Shown here one piece after another: positions 35,312 to 44,777 of a stretch of 64,000 nucleotides of DNA (positions are counted from its first letter, which is position 1; every line of letters starts with the position of its first letter). Where the stretch lies: the NCBI GenBank assembly GCA_021850865.1, contig JAJZKN010000001.1, positions 1 through 64,000 of the forward strand, given 5' to 3'. The DNA comes from a bacterium. Lineage in GTDB: Bacteria > Patescibacteriota > Saccharimonadia > Saccharimonadales > UBA4665. The notes beneath the pieces were generated by a model. That model saw only the letters and a list, made by a program, of their open reading frames with translations, searched no databases and was not told the DNA's origin. Both the position numbers and the translations under genes were made by a program.

Positions 35312-36322
35312 ATGTTTAAAAACGCCACCTTTAAGTTAACGGTTTCCTACCTGCTGGTTGTCATGGTTATTAGCCTGGTTTTCAGTGCCGTCGTTTACCG
35401 CGTCGGCTCGGACAACCTGGCCTTCGGGCTCAACCGTTTAAGCACCGAGCTGTCCACCGAGTTTCCGGTGTTTAGCGGCACCCGGCTGACACGACCCAAT
35501 CCCGCCGACCTGAGCGCCGGCCGGAGACATCTGCTGGACGAATTGATTCTTACCAATCTTGCAGTCTTAATCGGTGCCGGTTTCGTCAGCTATATGCTGG
35601 CTCAAGAAACCCTGAAACCAATTGAAGCGGCCCATGAGCAACAAAAACGATTTACTGCGGACGTGTCCCATGAACTGAGGACGCCGCTGACCGCGCTGAA
35701 AATGGAATCCGAAGTCGCCTTAATGGACGACCAGCTGAGCACCGATCAGCTTCGCGGAGTCATATCTAGCAATATTGAAGAGGCCGCCAAGCTGGAAAAC
35801 CTAATTAATAATTTACTGAAGCTAACCAGATTAGAGGCCGGCGAACTACAGCAGCAATTTGTCGGCGTTAAGTTGAGCGGCGTCATAGACGAGGCGCTGT
35901 TCCAGATCAAACCAACGGCAGACAAACGTCATATAAAACTGCAAACCGGTAAAGCCAGAAACTATTCGGTTATTGGCGACCGAGACAGCCTGCTTCAGCT
36001 ATTGATCATCCTACTGGACAATGCAGTCAAATACAGTCCCAGTAAAACCGTGATTAACGTAACACTCAGCAAAAACCAAAGCGACAATTCAGTCGATCTG
36101 GTTGTTGAAGATCACGGTCAAGGCATACCGGCCAAAGATCTGGAGCGTATTTTTGAACGATTTTACCGCTCGAATAATACCCACTCAACCGGCAGCGGCG
36201 GGTTTGGTTTGGGCTTGTCGATCGCCAAACTGATTGCCGATTTGCACCAGGCGGAAATTACCATTACCAGCCAGCTCCACAAGGGCACAACCGTCAGAGT
36301 CCGGTTCTTTAAGCAAAGCTAA
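35312..36322 (+). CDS. Membrane sensor histidine kinase
   Basis: 336 aa. Two membrane helices (about 8-30 and 78-98) flank a short external loop of about 47 residues, so little ligand-binding space exists. FTADVSHELRTPLTALK carries the phosphoacceptor H120. The HATPase motifs are LDNAVKYSP, EDHGQGIP and GGFGLGLSIAKLI. It is the cognate kinase of the preceding regulator by gene order. The external loop is rich in Arg, Pro and Ser. TAAGAT (35298-35303) is eight bases before the ATG. Confidence 0.94.
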   Translation: MFKNATFKLTVSYLLVVMVISLVFSAVVYRVGSDNLAFGLNRLSTELSTEFPVFSGTRLTRPNPADLSAGRRHLLDELILTNLAVLIGAGFVSYMLAQETLKPIEAAHEQQKRFTADVSHELRTPLTALKMESEVALMDDQLSTDQLRGVISSNIEEAAKLENLINNLLKLTRLEAGELQQQFVGVKLSGVIDEALFQIKPTADKRHIKLQTGKARNYSVIGDRDSLLQLLIILLDNAVKYSPSKTVINVTLSKNQSDNSVDLVVEDHGQGIPAKDLERIFERFYRSNNTHSTGSGGFGLGLSIAKLIADLHQAEITITSQLHKGTTVRVRFFKQS

Positions 36323-36335
36323 GCCGGTTGTCACT

Positions 36336-38117
36336 TTAGCCGGTTATTTCGTAGCTTTTCAGTCTTTTTTCGCTGGACGCTGAAGATTTGGCGTCGTGCT
36401 GCAACTGCAACAACTGGTCGTATATACCACCGCTCTGCGCAAGAATATTCGGCGCGCCAACCTCGTCAACCCGACCCTGACGCAGTGTAATGATCTTATC
36501 AACCTCGCTAATGGTCGATAACCGGTGGGCAATAATTAAAGTCGTGCGACCGCGCATCAACCGGTGCAGCGCTTCCTGCACCAGCTGCTCGCTGCGGCTG
36601 TCCAGGCTGGAAGTCGCTTCGTCAAGAATCAGTATCGGCGGATCCTTAAGCAGAGCCCGGGCAATCGCTATCCGCTGTTTTTGACCGCCGCTCAACTTCA
36701 GTCCGCGTTCGCCGATTTCAGTGTCATAGCCCTTTTCGAAAGTGGCTATAAAGTCATGAGCGTTAGCCGCTTTGGCGGCCTCAATAATATCGGCGTCATC
36801 ACTTTTTAAATCATTGGCGTAAGCAATATTTTCCCGGATTGTGCCGCTAAAAAGGGCCGGCTCCTGAAAAACTATTCCAATGCTCGAGCGCAGCGACTGT
36901 TGGGTTACCTTGGCAATGTTCTGGTTATCTATCTTTATCTGCCCCGAGTCCAGTTCATACAAGCGCAGCAGTAGATTGGTGACGGTTGTTTTGCCTTCGC
37001 CGGATTCACCAACCAGAGCAACTTTCGACCCGGGCTCAATCTCAAAAGAAATATCATGTAAAACTTTCAACTGGCGGTCATAACCGAAGTTAACGCTATC
37101 AAAAGCAATCCGGCCGGCGCTAACTTTGAGCGGCCTGGCCCGAGCAGCGTCAGTGATCGACGGTAGGGTATTCATTATTTCGAAATAGTCCCGGCTGTCA
37201 CTGATCGCCCGTTGGGTGCTTTGAACGAGCATACTGATGGTAAAAATCGGTGTACGGATCTGCATACCATATAAAATTAAGGCCACCACTTCTCCCGGGT
37301 TAAGCACGCCGCGAGCTCCCTCGACAAAGATATAGAGATAAACCCCGAAGAAGATGACATTAAGCACCACCCGCCGCATAACGTCCTGTTTATGCCAATA
37401 TCGGCTTTGCGGCTTGTTTAACTTGTTAACCTTTGCATAGTGCCCGTTAAATAACTTCAGTTCGCGTTTTTCCTGCAAATAGCTTTTTACTACCTTGATC
37501 TGATTAATCACTTCAGCGAACCGACCGGAAGCCAAATCGTAATGATAATTTTTCTTAGACTGGTAATCGCTCCATTTACCGGAAGTATGGATTGTCATAA
37601 AGATATACACCGGGTAAAGCAGCAGCAGCATCAGCGCAACCTGCCAACTGTAATAAGCGACTATCGCCAGAGCAAAGACCGTCGTAAACAGAAACTGCAG
37701 GAAATTATTGCTCATCATCTGGATAAAATTGGTAATCTGGTTGATCGAGCGATTCAGCCGATTAATTATCTTGCCGGAAAGCTCTTGATCAAAAAATTTC
37801 TGGGGCAGACTCAATAAATGTTCATAGTAGCGGCTGCTGAGAATAAAGTTCAGCCGCGTCGACATCAAGTCGCCGAAATAGCCACTCAGGTTATTAAAAA
37901 TGTTCTGTAGAAAATCAAGCACAAAGATTCCTACTGCGAAGAATACCACCAGCTTCAAATCCGCATGCCGGCCCTTGGCAATTTCGCCAATGGCCCAGCC
38001 GGAAAGCAGCGGCTGGAGTAGGGCGGCGCCACTAGCTAAAATAGTTAGCACGCCGATGGCGACATAAAAGCGCCACAGCTGTTTAGCTGATAATAATATC
38101 CTGACTAATTGTTTCAT
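36336..38117 (-). CDS. ABC transporter, fused membrane and ATPase domains (exporter type)
   Basis: 593 aa half-transporter. The N-terminal domain has six membrane helices (residues about 18-300). The ATPase has Walker A GESGEGKTT, Q-loop in FQEPALFSGTIRENI, signature LSGGQKQR, Walker B ILILDEATSSLD and the IAHRLST histidine. Such proteins work as homodimers or heterodimers and export lipids, peptides or drugs. No partner gene is next to it, so a homodimer is likely. The substrate is not predictable. It converges with the sensor kinase, 13 bases apart. Confidence 0.93.
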   Translation of the reverse strand: MKQLVRILLSAKQLWRFYVAIGVLTILASGAALLQPLLSGWAIGEIAKGRHADLKLVVFFAVGIFVLDFLQNIFNNLSGYFGDLMSTRLNFILSSRYYEHLLSLPQKFFDQELSGKIINRLNRSINQITNFIQMMSNNFLQFLFTTVFALAIVAYYSWQVALMLLLLYPVYIFMTIHTSGKWSDYQSKKNYHYDLASGRFAEVINQIKVVKSYLQEKRELKLFNGHYAKVNKLNKPQSRYWHKQDVMRRVVLNVIFFGVYLYIFVEGARGVLNPGEVVALILYGMQIRTPIFTISMLVQSTQRAISDSRDYFEIMNTLPSITDAARARPLKVSAGRIAFDSVNFGYDRQLKVLHDISFEIEPGSKVALVGESGEGKTTVTNLLLRLYELDSGQIKIDNQNIAKVTQQSLRSSIGIVFQEPALFSGTIRENIAYANDLKSDDADIIEAAKAANAHDFIATFEKGYDTEIGERGLKLSGGQKQRIAIARALLKDPPILILDEATSSLDSRSEQLVQEALHRLMRGRTTLIIAHRLSTISEVDKIITLRQGRVDEVGAPNILAQSGGIYDQLLQLQHDAKSSASSEKRLKSYEITG

Positions 38118-38157
38118 ACAAAAGCTTGATCAATTATAGCAAAGTCACCACTGCCCA

Positions 38158-39003
38158 TCAGCCGCTAATCGCCAGCGACAAGGACATTACCAGCATTACA
38201 ATCAGCGACAACCGGAAAGATTTTCTAGCCCAGGTTTTCGTTTTAGAGAATTTTAAGCCCCGCAAATTGAATCCAAACCAACCAAGTCCGGCAACGCCGA
38301 TTGCCAGAATATATATCGACTGCCTGACGTAAACATAAATCAGTAAGGTGGTCAGTAAAAACAACGCCGAATAAAGCAGAATTGCATATACACCGGTCCG
38401 CTGCCCGGCAGTGATCGGGAGCGACGGCACGTTCGCCGCCCGATACTCCTTTTCCCGATAAATGGCGATGGCATAAAAATGCGGCATCTGCCATACGAAC
38501 ATCAGCAGTCCGATTAACCAGACGGCCAAATCAAAATGACCCACGTAAGCTAAATAGCCACCAATTATCGGCGTCGCTCCAGCGAATGCGCCAATAATAG
38601 TGGAGTGGGGTGTCTTTTTTTTGGAGATCGTATAGGCGCTGGTGTAGATCAGAAAACCACACAGCGCGGTGGCCGCCGTTAACAAATTAGTTCCAAGATA
38701 AAGCACCGTTAGGCCGGCTGCCAGCATAACTACAGCAAAGATAACTGCATTTTTCTCGCTAATCTCTCCGGTAACCGACGGTCGTTTCCGGGTGCGTTGC
38801 ATTTTTTGATCAATATCCCGGTCATATAAATTGTTAACCGTACAGGCTGACGCTATTACCCAGGCAAAGCCGAAAAGCAATGACACCAGCTGAACCAGAA
38901 CAATACTCAAGCGGCTGGCGAAAAAATAACCGGCGAGTGCGCTAATTAAATTTCCGTAAATAATCCCCGGCTTAGACAGCCGGTAATAAGCCCTAATGTT
39001 CAC
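38158..39003 (-). CDS. cyoE: Protohaem IX farnesyltransferase (haem O synthase)
   Basis: Adds a farnesyl chain to haem b, giving the haem O used by the bo3 oxidase. UbiA-family membrane prenyltransferase: NNLYDRDIDQKMQRTRKRP contains the first Asp-rich motif, and YREKEYRAANVPSLP the second. About nine membrane helices, 281 aa. The start overlaps the stop of cyoD by four bases, so the five cyo genes are translationally coupled. The haem a synthase CtaA is not seen nearby, consistent with an O-type oxidase. Confidence 0.95.
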   Translation of the reverse strand: MNIRAYYRLSKPGIIYGNLISALAGYFFASRLSIVLVQLVSLLFGFAWVIASACTVNNLYDRDIDQKMQRTRKRPSVTGEISEKNAVIFAVVMLAAGLTVLYLGTNLLTAATALCGFLIYTSAYTISKKKTPHSTIIGAFAGATPIIGGYLAYVGHFDLAVWLIGLLMFVWQMPHFYAIAIYREKEYRAANVPSLPITAGQRTGVYAILLYSALFLLTTLLIYVYVRQSIYILAIGVAGLGWFGFNLRGLKFSKTKTWARKSFRLSLIVMLVMSLSLAISG

Positions 39004-39413
39004 AGGTTGTCCTGAGATTTCATATAATTTGTCATTTGCTGCACACTCGGCATATTCATCCGATGACTTAAATTATTCATAATCCAAAGCGAGCCACCGA
39101 CCAATATTATGACTACCGTTAACATAAAGGCCAACATCATCAGTTTTAGCCTCGGAGCAAATTCTTTGCCGATATGCAAAAAATAAATTAACTGTACGAT
39201 AAATTGGCTAAAGGCCAAACCGCTAAGCAGCACTACCAGCACGCCCTTGCTCATACCTCCATGTCTGGTTAGTAAGTAAGCGCTAAGTGTCAATATTATT
39301 GAAGCAATAAAACCAATAACATAACCCCGCAAACTGACGTTCTCCGGCTGATGGGCCGAAACCAGCACGTCATAGCTAACATCGCGCGCCTTAGCCGTAT
39401 CATTCGCGCTCAT
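39000..39413 (-). CDS. cyoD: Cytochrome bo3 quinol oxidase subunit IV
   Basis: 137 aa with three membrane helices (from about residues 29, 57 and 89), as in CyoD, which assists assembly of the binuclear centre. Sequence conservation is weak in this family (FIVQLIYFLHIGKEFAPR is the best part), so position in the operon is the main evidence. It overlaps cyoC and cyoE by four bases each. The N-terminal 20 residues are polar, probably cytoplasmic. Confidence 0.88.
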   Translation of the reverse strand: MSANDTAKARDVSYDVLVSAHQPENVSLRGYVIGFIASIILTLSAYLLTRHGGMSKGVLVVLLSGLAFSQFIVQLIYFLHIGKEFAPRLKLMMLAFMLTVVIILVGGSLWIMNNLSHRMNMPSVQQMTNYMKSQDNL

Positions 39414-40072
39414 AACTTGATCGCTCCAAACAGATACACGATGGTGAAGATAAAGATCCAGACCACATCGAGAAAGTGCCAGAACAGACTAAGCATCCTG
39501 ATACGTTTTAAAACCAGATCGGTAATCCCGCGGCGGAAAACAAAGCCTATCATTACCGCCATCCAAAGCAAGCCGATCGTAATATGCAAACCATGGGTGC
39601 CGACCAGGGTAAAGTAAGACGACAAGAAACCGCTGCGCCGCCAGCTGTCGCCCATCCTGACGAATTTATTAAATTCGTTTACTTCCAGCCCCAAGAAGCT
39701 TGCCCCCAGCAGAAAAGTTACACCCAGCCAAAGCAGTACCCGTTTTTTGTGGCGCTGCTGGGCGCTTAACACCGCCAGGCCGCAGGTGAAGCTGCTACTG
39801 AGCAGTATTAGGGTTTCCGCCAACACGTAGGGCAGACTGAATAACATAGCGCCGGTAGGACCGCCATAGGTGTTGTTATGCAGCACGGCGAAAACTGCGA
39901 ACAAACTAGCAAACAACACGCAATCAGTCATGAGATAGACCCAGAAACCAAAAATGGTTCTGGTATCGGCGTCATGCTTGGCAATCAACTTGGCGGTACG
40001 CGTCAGGTTAGAGTAGTTCTTGTGGCGAGTCAGAACTTCAACAGCATCAGCTGCGTTCGGTAGTTCGCTCAT
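39410..40072 (-). CDS. cyoC: Cytochrome bo3 quinol oxidase subunit III
   Basis: 220 aa with five membrane helices. FGFWVYLMTDCVLFASLFAVFAVLH-type first helix (with the Thr-Asp pair), LLSSSFTCGLAVLSAQ, and GTHGLHITIGLLWMAVM match CyoC/haem-copper oxidase subunit III. It stabilises the core subunits and lacks cofactors. It overlaps cyoB by four bases. The size is typical of quinol-oxidase subunit III. Confidence 0.95.
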   Translation of the reverse strand: MSELPNAADAVEVLTRHKNYSNLTRTAKLIAKHDADTRTIFGFWVYLMTDCVLFASLFAVFAVLHNNTYGGPTGAMLFSLPYVLAETLILLSSSFTCGLAVLSAQQRHKKRVLLWLGVTFLLGASFLGLEVNEFNKFVRMGDSWRRSGFLSSYFTLVGTHGLHITIGLLWMAVMIGFVFRRGITDLVLKRIRMLSLFWHFLDVVWIFIFTIVYLFGAIKL

Positions 40073-42072
40073 TTGCTCAGCCCTCCGGCTTTTAAATAGG
40101 CTCTATCCAGCCGCTCGACCTCACTGGCCGATAATATGTATTCCGTATGCTCGTCCATGGACCGGAGAATAATCGTTGCAATTACAATCAGCAAACCGAC
40201 TATTGCCAGCCACCAGATATGCCAAACGACAGCGAAGGCAAAGATCAGCGCGCCGCCGGCGATAACCAAAGCCAACGGCGAGTTCTTAGTCAGAACAATA
40301 TCTTCATAAGGCTGAGGGGTAGACGTTTGCTTTTGTTTTTTCGCTTCCCAGAACGCATCACGGGTGCTGACCTGGGGAGTTTTAGCAAATGAGTAAAAAG
40401 GCACCGGGGAAGGAGTCGACCATTCCAGACTGCGCCCGTCCCAAGGGTCGCCGGTTTTGTCCCGATTGGCTTTACGTTGATAGATGCTGACGGCAAACTG
40501 CAGAATCTGCACGCCAACCGCCATCCCAATGATCGCTGCGCCCACCGCCGAAACGATAAACAGCTGCTGCCAGCCAAGCGAAGCGCTATAGTGATTGAGC
40601 CGTCTGGTTGCGCCCATGAAACCGAGAATATACAACGGAACAAACGAAAGAAGGAAGCCGATCAGCCACAACCAAAAGGCCAGCCGGCCCAACTTCTCGT
40701 TCAACTTGAAACCGAATATTTTCGGAAACCAATAGGTAATAGCCGCAAAATCGGCGAAGACCACACCGCCGACGATCATCATGTGGAAGTGGGCCACCAG
40801 AAACAGACTGTTATGCAACTGAAAATCCACCGGCGGTACCGCCATTAAGACTCCGGCCATGCCGCCAATCGTAAAGATCACCACAAAACCAATGAACCAG
40901 AGCAGCGGCGACGCCATCCGAATACGTCCCCGATAAAGCGTAAACAGCCAGTTAAATATTTTCACACCGGTAGGCACGGCAATAACCATTGTCATAATGC
41001 CAAAAAAAGCGTTCACGTCGGAACCGGCACCCATGGTAAAGAAATGGTGCAGCCAGACAATAAAAGATAACAGCACGATCGCCGCAATCGCCCAGACCAT
41101 TGACGGATAACCGAACAAGCGTTTGCGGGCAAAAGTCGAGACAACCTCAGAAAACACTCCGAAGGCCGGCAAAATCAGAATATAAACCTCGGGATGTCCC
41201 CAGGCCCAGATTAAATTGACATACATCATCATATTGCCGCCACCCGTTGCCGTAAAGAAATGCGTGCCAATGTCCCGGTCCAACGCCAGCAGCGTCAAGG
41301 TAACGGTAAGTATCGGAAAGGCGAAGGCCACGAGCAGCATCGAACCTAGCACACTCCAGACGAACATCGGCATCTTCATAAAGTTCATTCCCTTTACCCG
41401 CATTTTCAGAATTGTCACTAAGAAATTAATTGCCGCCAGAAGACTGCCGATGCCGGCAATCTCCAATGACCAGATCCAGTAATCAACACCGACTGTCGGG
41501 CTAAAATGAAGCTCACTTAGCGGCGGATAGGCCAGCCATCCGGTAGCCGCAAAGTCACCCAAAATCAATGAAATATTCACCAGCACCATCCCGCCAAAAA
41601 ACAGCCAGAAACTAGTCGCATTCAAAAAAGGGAAGGCCACGTCACGAGCGCCAATTTGCAGCGGCACCAACAGGTTAATCAGTCCGAACATCAATCCCAT
41701 AGCCACGAAAAAAATCATAATCGTACCATGGGCAGTAACGATTTGCTGGAAATGACTGGCACTTAAGATCCCGGCATTGGAGCCGGCCGACAACGCCTGC
41801 TGGGTTTTAATCAGCGCCACGTCCGCACCACCGCGTAGCAGCATTGCCAGCGCCACAATGATATACATCACACCGATCTTCTTTGGATCAAGAGTTGTCA
41901 GCCACTCATGGTAAAGCCATTTCCAGCGGTGAGTAACACTTAACAGTAAAGCGATACCCAGCGGCACTAAAATCATCAGACTGGCGCCGAACCATTGTAT
42001 AGCACTCGGCGGCAAGGCTTTGAGCGACAACTTGCCCAGCCAGAAACTGGCAAAATATGCTGCGCCGCTCAT
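40069..42072 (-). CDS. cyoB: Cytochrome bo3 quinol oxidase subunit I
   Basis: Catalytic core that reduces O2 to water with quinol electrons and pumps protons. Quinone-site residues of the E. coli enzyme (R71, D75, H98, Q101) correspond exactly, at an offset of nine, to R80, D84, H107 and Q110; low-spin haem ligand H115 follows in TAHG. GHPEVYILILP carries CuB His, the proton-channel Glu and the His-Tyr cross-link; HHFFTMG gives two CuB histidines, HFHMM the haem ligands. Length 667 aa is like CyoB. About 15 helices. It overlaps cyoA by four bases. Confidence 0.98.
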   Translation of the reverse strand: MSGAAYFASFWLGKLSLKALPPSAIQWFGASLMILVPLGIALLLSVTHRWKWLYHEWLTTLDPKKIGVMYIIVALAMLLRGGADVALIKTQQALSAGSNAGILSASHFQQIVTAHGTIMIFFVAMGLMFGLINLLVPLQIGARDVAFPFLNATSFWLFFGGMVLVNISLILGDFAATGWLAYPPLSELHFSPTVGVDYWIWSLEIAGIGSLLAAINFLVTILKMRVKGMNFMKMPMFVWSVLGSMLLVAFAFPILTVTLTLLALDRDIGTHFFTATGGGNMMMYVNLIWAWGHPEVYILILPAFGVFSEVVSTFARKRLFGYPSMVWAIAAIVLLSFIVWLHHFFTMGAGSDVNAFFGIMTMVIAVPTGVKIFNWLFTLYRGRIRMASPLLWFIGFVVIFTIGGMAGVLMAVPPVDFQLHNSLFLVAHFHMMIVGGVVFADFAAITYWFPKIFGFKLNEKLGRLAFWLWLIGFLLSFVPLYILGFMGATRRLNHYSASLGWQQLFIVSAVGAAIIGMAVGVQILQFAVSIYQRKANRDKTGDPWDGRSLEWSTPSPVPFYSFAKTPQVSTRDAFWEAKKQKQTSTPQPYEDIVLTKNSPLALVIAGGALIFAFAVVWHIWWLAIVGLLIVIATIILRSMDEHTEYILSASEVERLDRAYLKAGGLSK

Positions 42073-43016
42073 ACCACTCCCTTCCCGGTAGCGGGACTCG
42101 AAACCGGCGTTAAGCTACGCCCATAGCTGAATCCGGGCAACATATACTTATCAATAATCGCCTGAAACAAATCAGTGGCCGGTTGGCGGTAGTATCTTGC
42201 CGGAACGTAAAGCGTCGGCTTAGCCAGACGGTTATAAGCGCCGAAACTTAGATTAGGCAGGTTATGGTCGGCTTGGATTTTTGCGACCCAACGGTTAAAA
42301 CCCGACCTGGAAGTCGCCGTTGTGTTAAACATCATGCCGGCAAAACCGATGCCGCTAATATTCGCCGACCATCCCTTATAGGTTCCGGCTTGGTTTGCCT
42401 CAAGATACAGCTGTGTCCGCATTCCGGGCATACAGTATATCTGCCCGGACAGCTGAGGAATCCAAAATGAATTCATTGGCGCGTCGGATGTCAGATAAAA
42501 ATGAACCGGCGTATTCAGGGGAATGTTCAGTTGGTTCACGCTGGCAAGATGCTGGGCAGGATAAATAAACAGCCACTTCCAATCCAGTGCAATAACTTGA
42601 ACAACTATCGGCGGGTTAATTGATTTAATTGGCCTATAGGGGTTAAGCGCGTAAGTCGCATTCCAAGTAATGACTGATAGCACGCCGATGATAACCGATG
42701 GTATTAACCACCAGATTCCCTCTATAAGGCGGTTGCCGTCCCAGTCGGGCGAGTAGCGCTTCTTCGAGGGGTTGTCATCACGGTACTTGTAAATGAAATA
42801 AGCCAACAGGATAAACACCGGGACCACCACGATACACATAATCAAAACGACCGTGATCAGGAGCCGGAATTCTTTATCGGCAATAACACCTTTCGGTTCC
42901 AGTACCGGAATGTTGACACTAGAGAGGTAGGCGCCACTAATAGCGATAATTACCGAAAACAACAAGACCAGTAGCCAATGTTTTTTTGTCTTCACCTTTA
43001 AAAGTATCCTAGCCAC
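42069..43016 (-). CDS. cyoA: Cytochrome bo3 quinol oxidase subunit II
   Basis: 315 aa. Two N-terminal helices precede a periplasmic-type cupredoxin domain with VIALDWKWLFIYPAQ, MNSFWIPQLSGQIYCMPGM and GIGFAGMMF. The CuA ligands (paired cysteines with the late histidine) are absent, so electrons come from quinol, not cytochrome c. The lipoprotein cysteine found in E. coli CyoA is also missing: the N-terminal helix ends SGAYLSS. The start is GTG at 43016 with GGAGA six bases before it. First gene of the cyo cluster, 44 bases after the dehydrogenase gene. Confidence 0.97.
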   Translation of the reverse strand: MARILLKVKTKKHWLLVLLFSVIIAISGAYLSSVNIPVLEPKGVIADKEFRLLITVVLIMCIVVVPVFILLAYFIYKYRDDNPSKKRYSPDWDGNRLIEGIWWLIPSVIIGVLSVITWNATYALNPYRPIKSINPPIVVQVIALDWKWLFIYPAQHLASVNQLNIPLNTPVHFYLTSDAPMNSFWIPQLSGQIYCMPGMRTQLYLEANQAGTYKGWSANISGIGFAGMMFNTTATSRSGFNRWVAKIQADHNLPNLSFGAYNRLAKPTLYVPARYYRQPATDLFQAIIDKYMLPGFSYGRSLTPVSSPATGKGVV

Positions 43017-43031
43017 CCAATCTCCGTTTAG

Positions 43032-43054
43032 TTTAGCATAAACGCTATGCTAAA
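43032..43054. promoter_or_regulatory. Inverted repeat upstream of cyoA
   Basis: TTTAGCATA, five bases, TATGCTAAA: nine perfectly matching bases on each arm, 16 bases before the cyoA start. No T-run follows on either strand, so it is not a standard intrinsic terminator; an operator or a cyoA leader hairpin is more likely. A possible -10 (TATGCT) lies in its proximal arm. Confidence 0.55.
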
Positions 43055-43060
43055 AACAGT

Positions 43061-44725
43061 TTAGAAATGATCGCGGATATGTGAGTAGCTATACTCCCAG
43101 TTGGCATCAGCCTTCTTGTGTGGATTAAATATGCCTTTCGGATCCATTATCTGTTTAACTTCAACGAATAAGCCAAGAACCTGCTCGCCGAACTGGTCTT
43201 TCAGCCAGGGACCGCGAACCAGACCGTCGTTATGTTCCCCGGACAAGGAACCCTTAAAGCTAAGCACTAAATCGTTAACCTCTTTCATTGCCGGCAAGAG
43301 AGTGGCCCTCTCATTTTTATCCTCCAGCTTCATCAGTGGAATTATATGAAAATTACCGTCGCCCACATGGCCGGCAATCGTGGCGAACAGGTTGTATTTC
43401 TTAATAATAACGCGTAATTTTGGCAGAAATTCAACCAGGTGCTCAGGTTTAACCACCAGATCGTCGATAAACGGCGCCGTGTGTTTGTCCTTTACCTTGC
43501 TGCGCAATAAATTAAAGCTCTGCCGGCGCATTAACCAGAACTTTTCGCTTTTACCCTCGGTAGCATCTTCTTCGAAACCGTTAATTTCATAACGGGCTTT
43601 TTGATCCTTCAAGTCGCTATGCAGCGCCTTGATTTTCGCCCGGACTTCCGCTTCGGTTTGACCGTTGAATTCAACCATTAAGATCATCTTGGGGATGCCG
43701 CGCACCAGTTGCCAACCGTCGGGAATCAAACTCAGCAGCAGCTTAATAAATTTCCTAAGTCCTATCAGTTTCAAAAAGCTTGGCATAAAACGGATCGACA
43801 GCCAAAGTGTCTGGTCGTCAAAACTCTCAAATGTCGCCGGATGATGTGCCAGCACTGCCGGAATCAGCTCGCCCAAGTCATCAATATCTTTTAAAAATAA
43901 CACCAGTAGTCCGGAGTGGGGTTTAGCCGGCACTAACCGGAAGTTAATCTCGCTGACAAAGCCAAGGGTGCCTTCGCTGCCGACAATCAGCTTGGTTAAA
44001 TCGAAAATACCGCTTTCCCGGTCCCAGACCTCCCAAAGCGTATAGCCCATCGAGTTTTTACTAACATTCGGCTTGGCGGCTTTAATCAAATCATAGTGCG
44101 CCTCGCATAACTCATAAATCCGTCGGTAGACTTCACCCTCGAAATCATCCTGACCCATCTTCCGGTCCAGCTCTTCTTTGTTAATCGGCTTGACTGTCCG
44201 CTCAACGCCATCGGCGAAGACGACTTTAAGCTCGTTTATAAAGTCTTTGGTTTTGCCGAACTCCAGAGATTTTTCACCACCGGAATTATTAGCCACCATA
44301 CCGCCTATACTGGCCAAATCCCGGGAGGCGGGAAAAGTAGGCATCAGCGCTCCGTGTTTTAAGGTACGTGATTCGAAATCACGGTAAAGTACGCCCGGTT
44401 GAGCCCGGGCGAAAGTCCTGGTAACCAGATCGATATCAGTAAAGTGCCGCCGGAAGTCGACAATAATCGAATCGTTAATGGCGCCGCCGGCCATATCGGT
44501 ACCCGCTGATCGGGCGGTCAACGATATATTAGGGTTATTGTCCTTAGCGGCCGAAACAACTTTAACCAGTCGTTCAATATCAGCGGCATCTTTCGGGTAA
44601 ACTACCAGCTCCGGCTTGATTTCAAACATTGAAGCGTCGTGGCTATAGGCTTCAAGAATATCCGCAGAGTCAGCCCATTCGCCCTTGAAACCGGCTTCCT
44701 TTAATTGATGTTTTATTTTTTCCAT
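43061..44725 (-). CDS. FAD-linked 2-hydroxyacid dehydrogenase (GlcD / D-lactate dehydrogenase type)
   Basis: 554 aa of the FAD-binding 4 family. LTARSAGTDMAGGAIND and SIGGMVANNSGGEKSLEFG bind FAD; LIVGSEGTLGFVSEI and the C-terminal GHVGDGNFHIIPL are characteristic, the latter carrying metal/substrate residues. The iron-sulphur part of some relatives is lacking. These enzymes oxidise D-lactate, glycolate or D-2-hydroxyglutarate and deliver electrons to quinone or another acceptor. Position directly before cyoA suggests a quinol-generating role with the oxidase. The exact substrate is not told by sequence. A good promoter lies just before the ATG. Confidence 0.9.
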   Translation of the reverse strand: MEKIKHQLKEAGFKGEWADSADILEAYSHDASMFEIKPELVVYPKDAADIERLVKVVSAAKDNNPNISLTARSAGTDMAGGAINDSIIVDFRRHFTDIDLVTRTFARAQPGVLYRDFESRTLKHGALMPTFPASRDLASIGGMVANNSGGEKSLEFGKTKDFINELKVVFADGVERTVKPINKEELDRKMGQDDFEGEVYRRIYELCEAHYDLIKAAKPNVSKNSMGYTLWEVWDRESGIFDLTKLIVGSEGTLGFVSEINFRLVPAKPHSGLLVLFLKDIDDLGELIPAVLAHHPATFESFDDQTLWLSIRFMPSFLKLIGLRKFIKLLLSLIPDGWQLVRGIPKMILMVEFNGQTEAEVRAKIKALHSDLKDQKARYEINGFEEDATEGKSEKFWLMRRQSFNLLRSKVKDKHTAPFIDDLVVKPEHLVEFLPKLRVIIKKYNLFATIAGHVGDGNFHIIPLMKLEDKNERATLLPAMKEVNDLVLSFKGSLSGEHNDGLVRGPWLKDQFGEQVLGLFVEVKQIMDPKGIFNPHKKADANWEYSYSHIRDHF

Positions 44726-44734
44726 ACTAAGATA

Positions 44735-44763
44735 AGCTTAAGCCCTAATAAGATTTAGGGCAA
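44735..44763 (-). promoter_or_regulatory. Putative promoter of the dehydrogenase-cyo operon
   Basis: On the minus strand: TTGCCC (44763-44758), 17-base spacer, TAAGCT (44740-44735), then nine bases to the ATG. The transcript would be leaderless or nearly so. The -35 box overlaps the inverted repeat at 44742-44761. Confidence 0.6.
44742..44761. promoter_or_regulatory. Palindromic operator candidate between two respiratory genes
   Basis: GCCCTAA, six bases, TTAGGGC, perfectly symmetrical over seven bases. It covers the spacer and the -35 box of the leftward promoter and lies 16 bases upstream of the rightward -35 box, a good position for a shared regulator. Confidence 0.55.
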
Positions 44764-44777
44764 GGTGGGTTTAGATT

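Noticed and set aside
42400-42582. Antisense and frame-shifted ORFs inside the cyo genes
   Set aside because: They overlap strongly conserved oxidase genes and show shadow composition.
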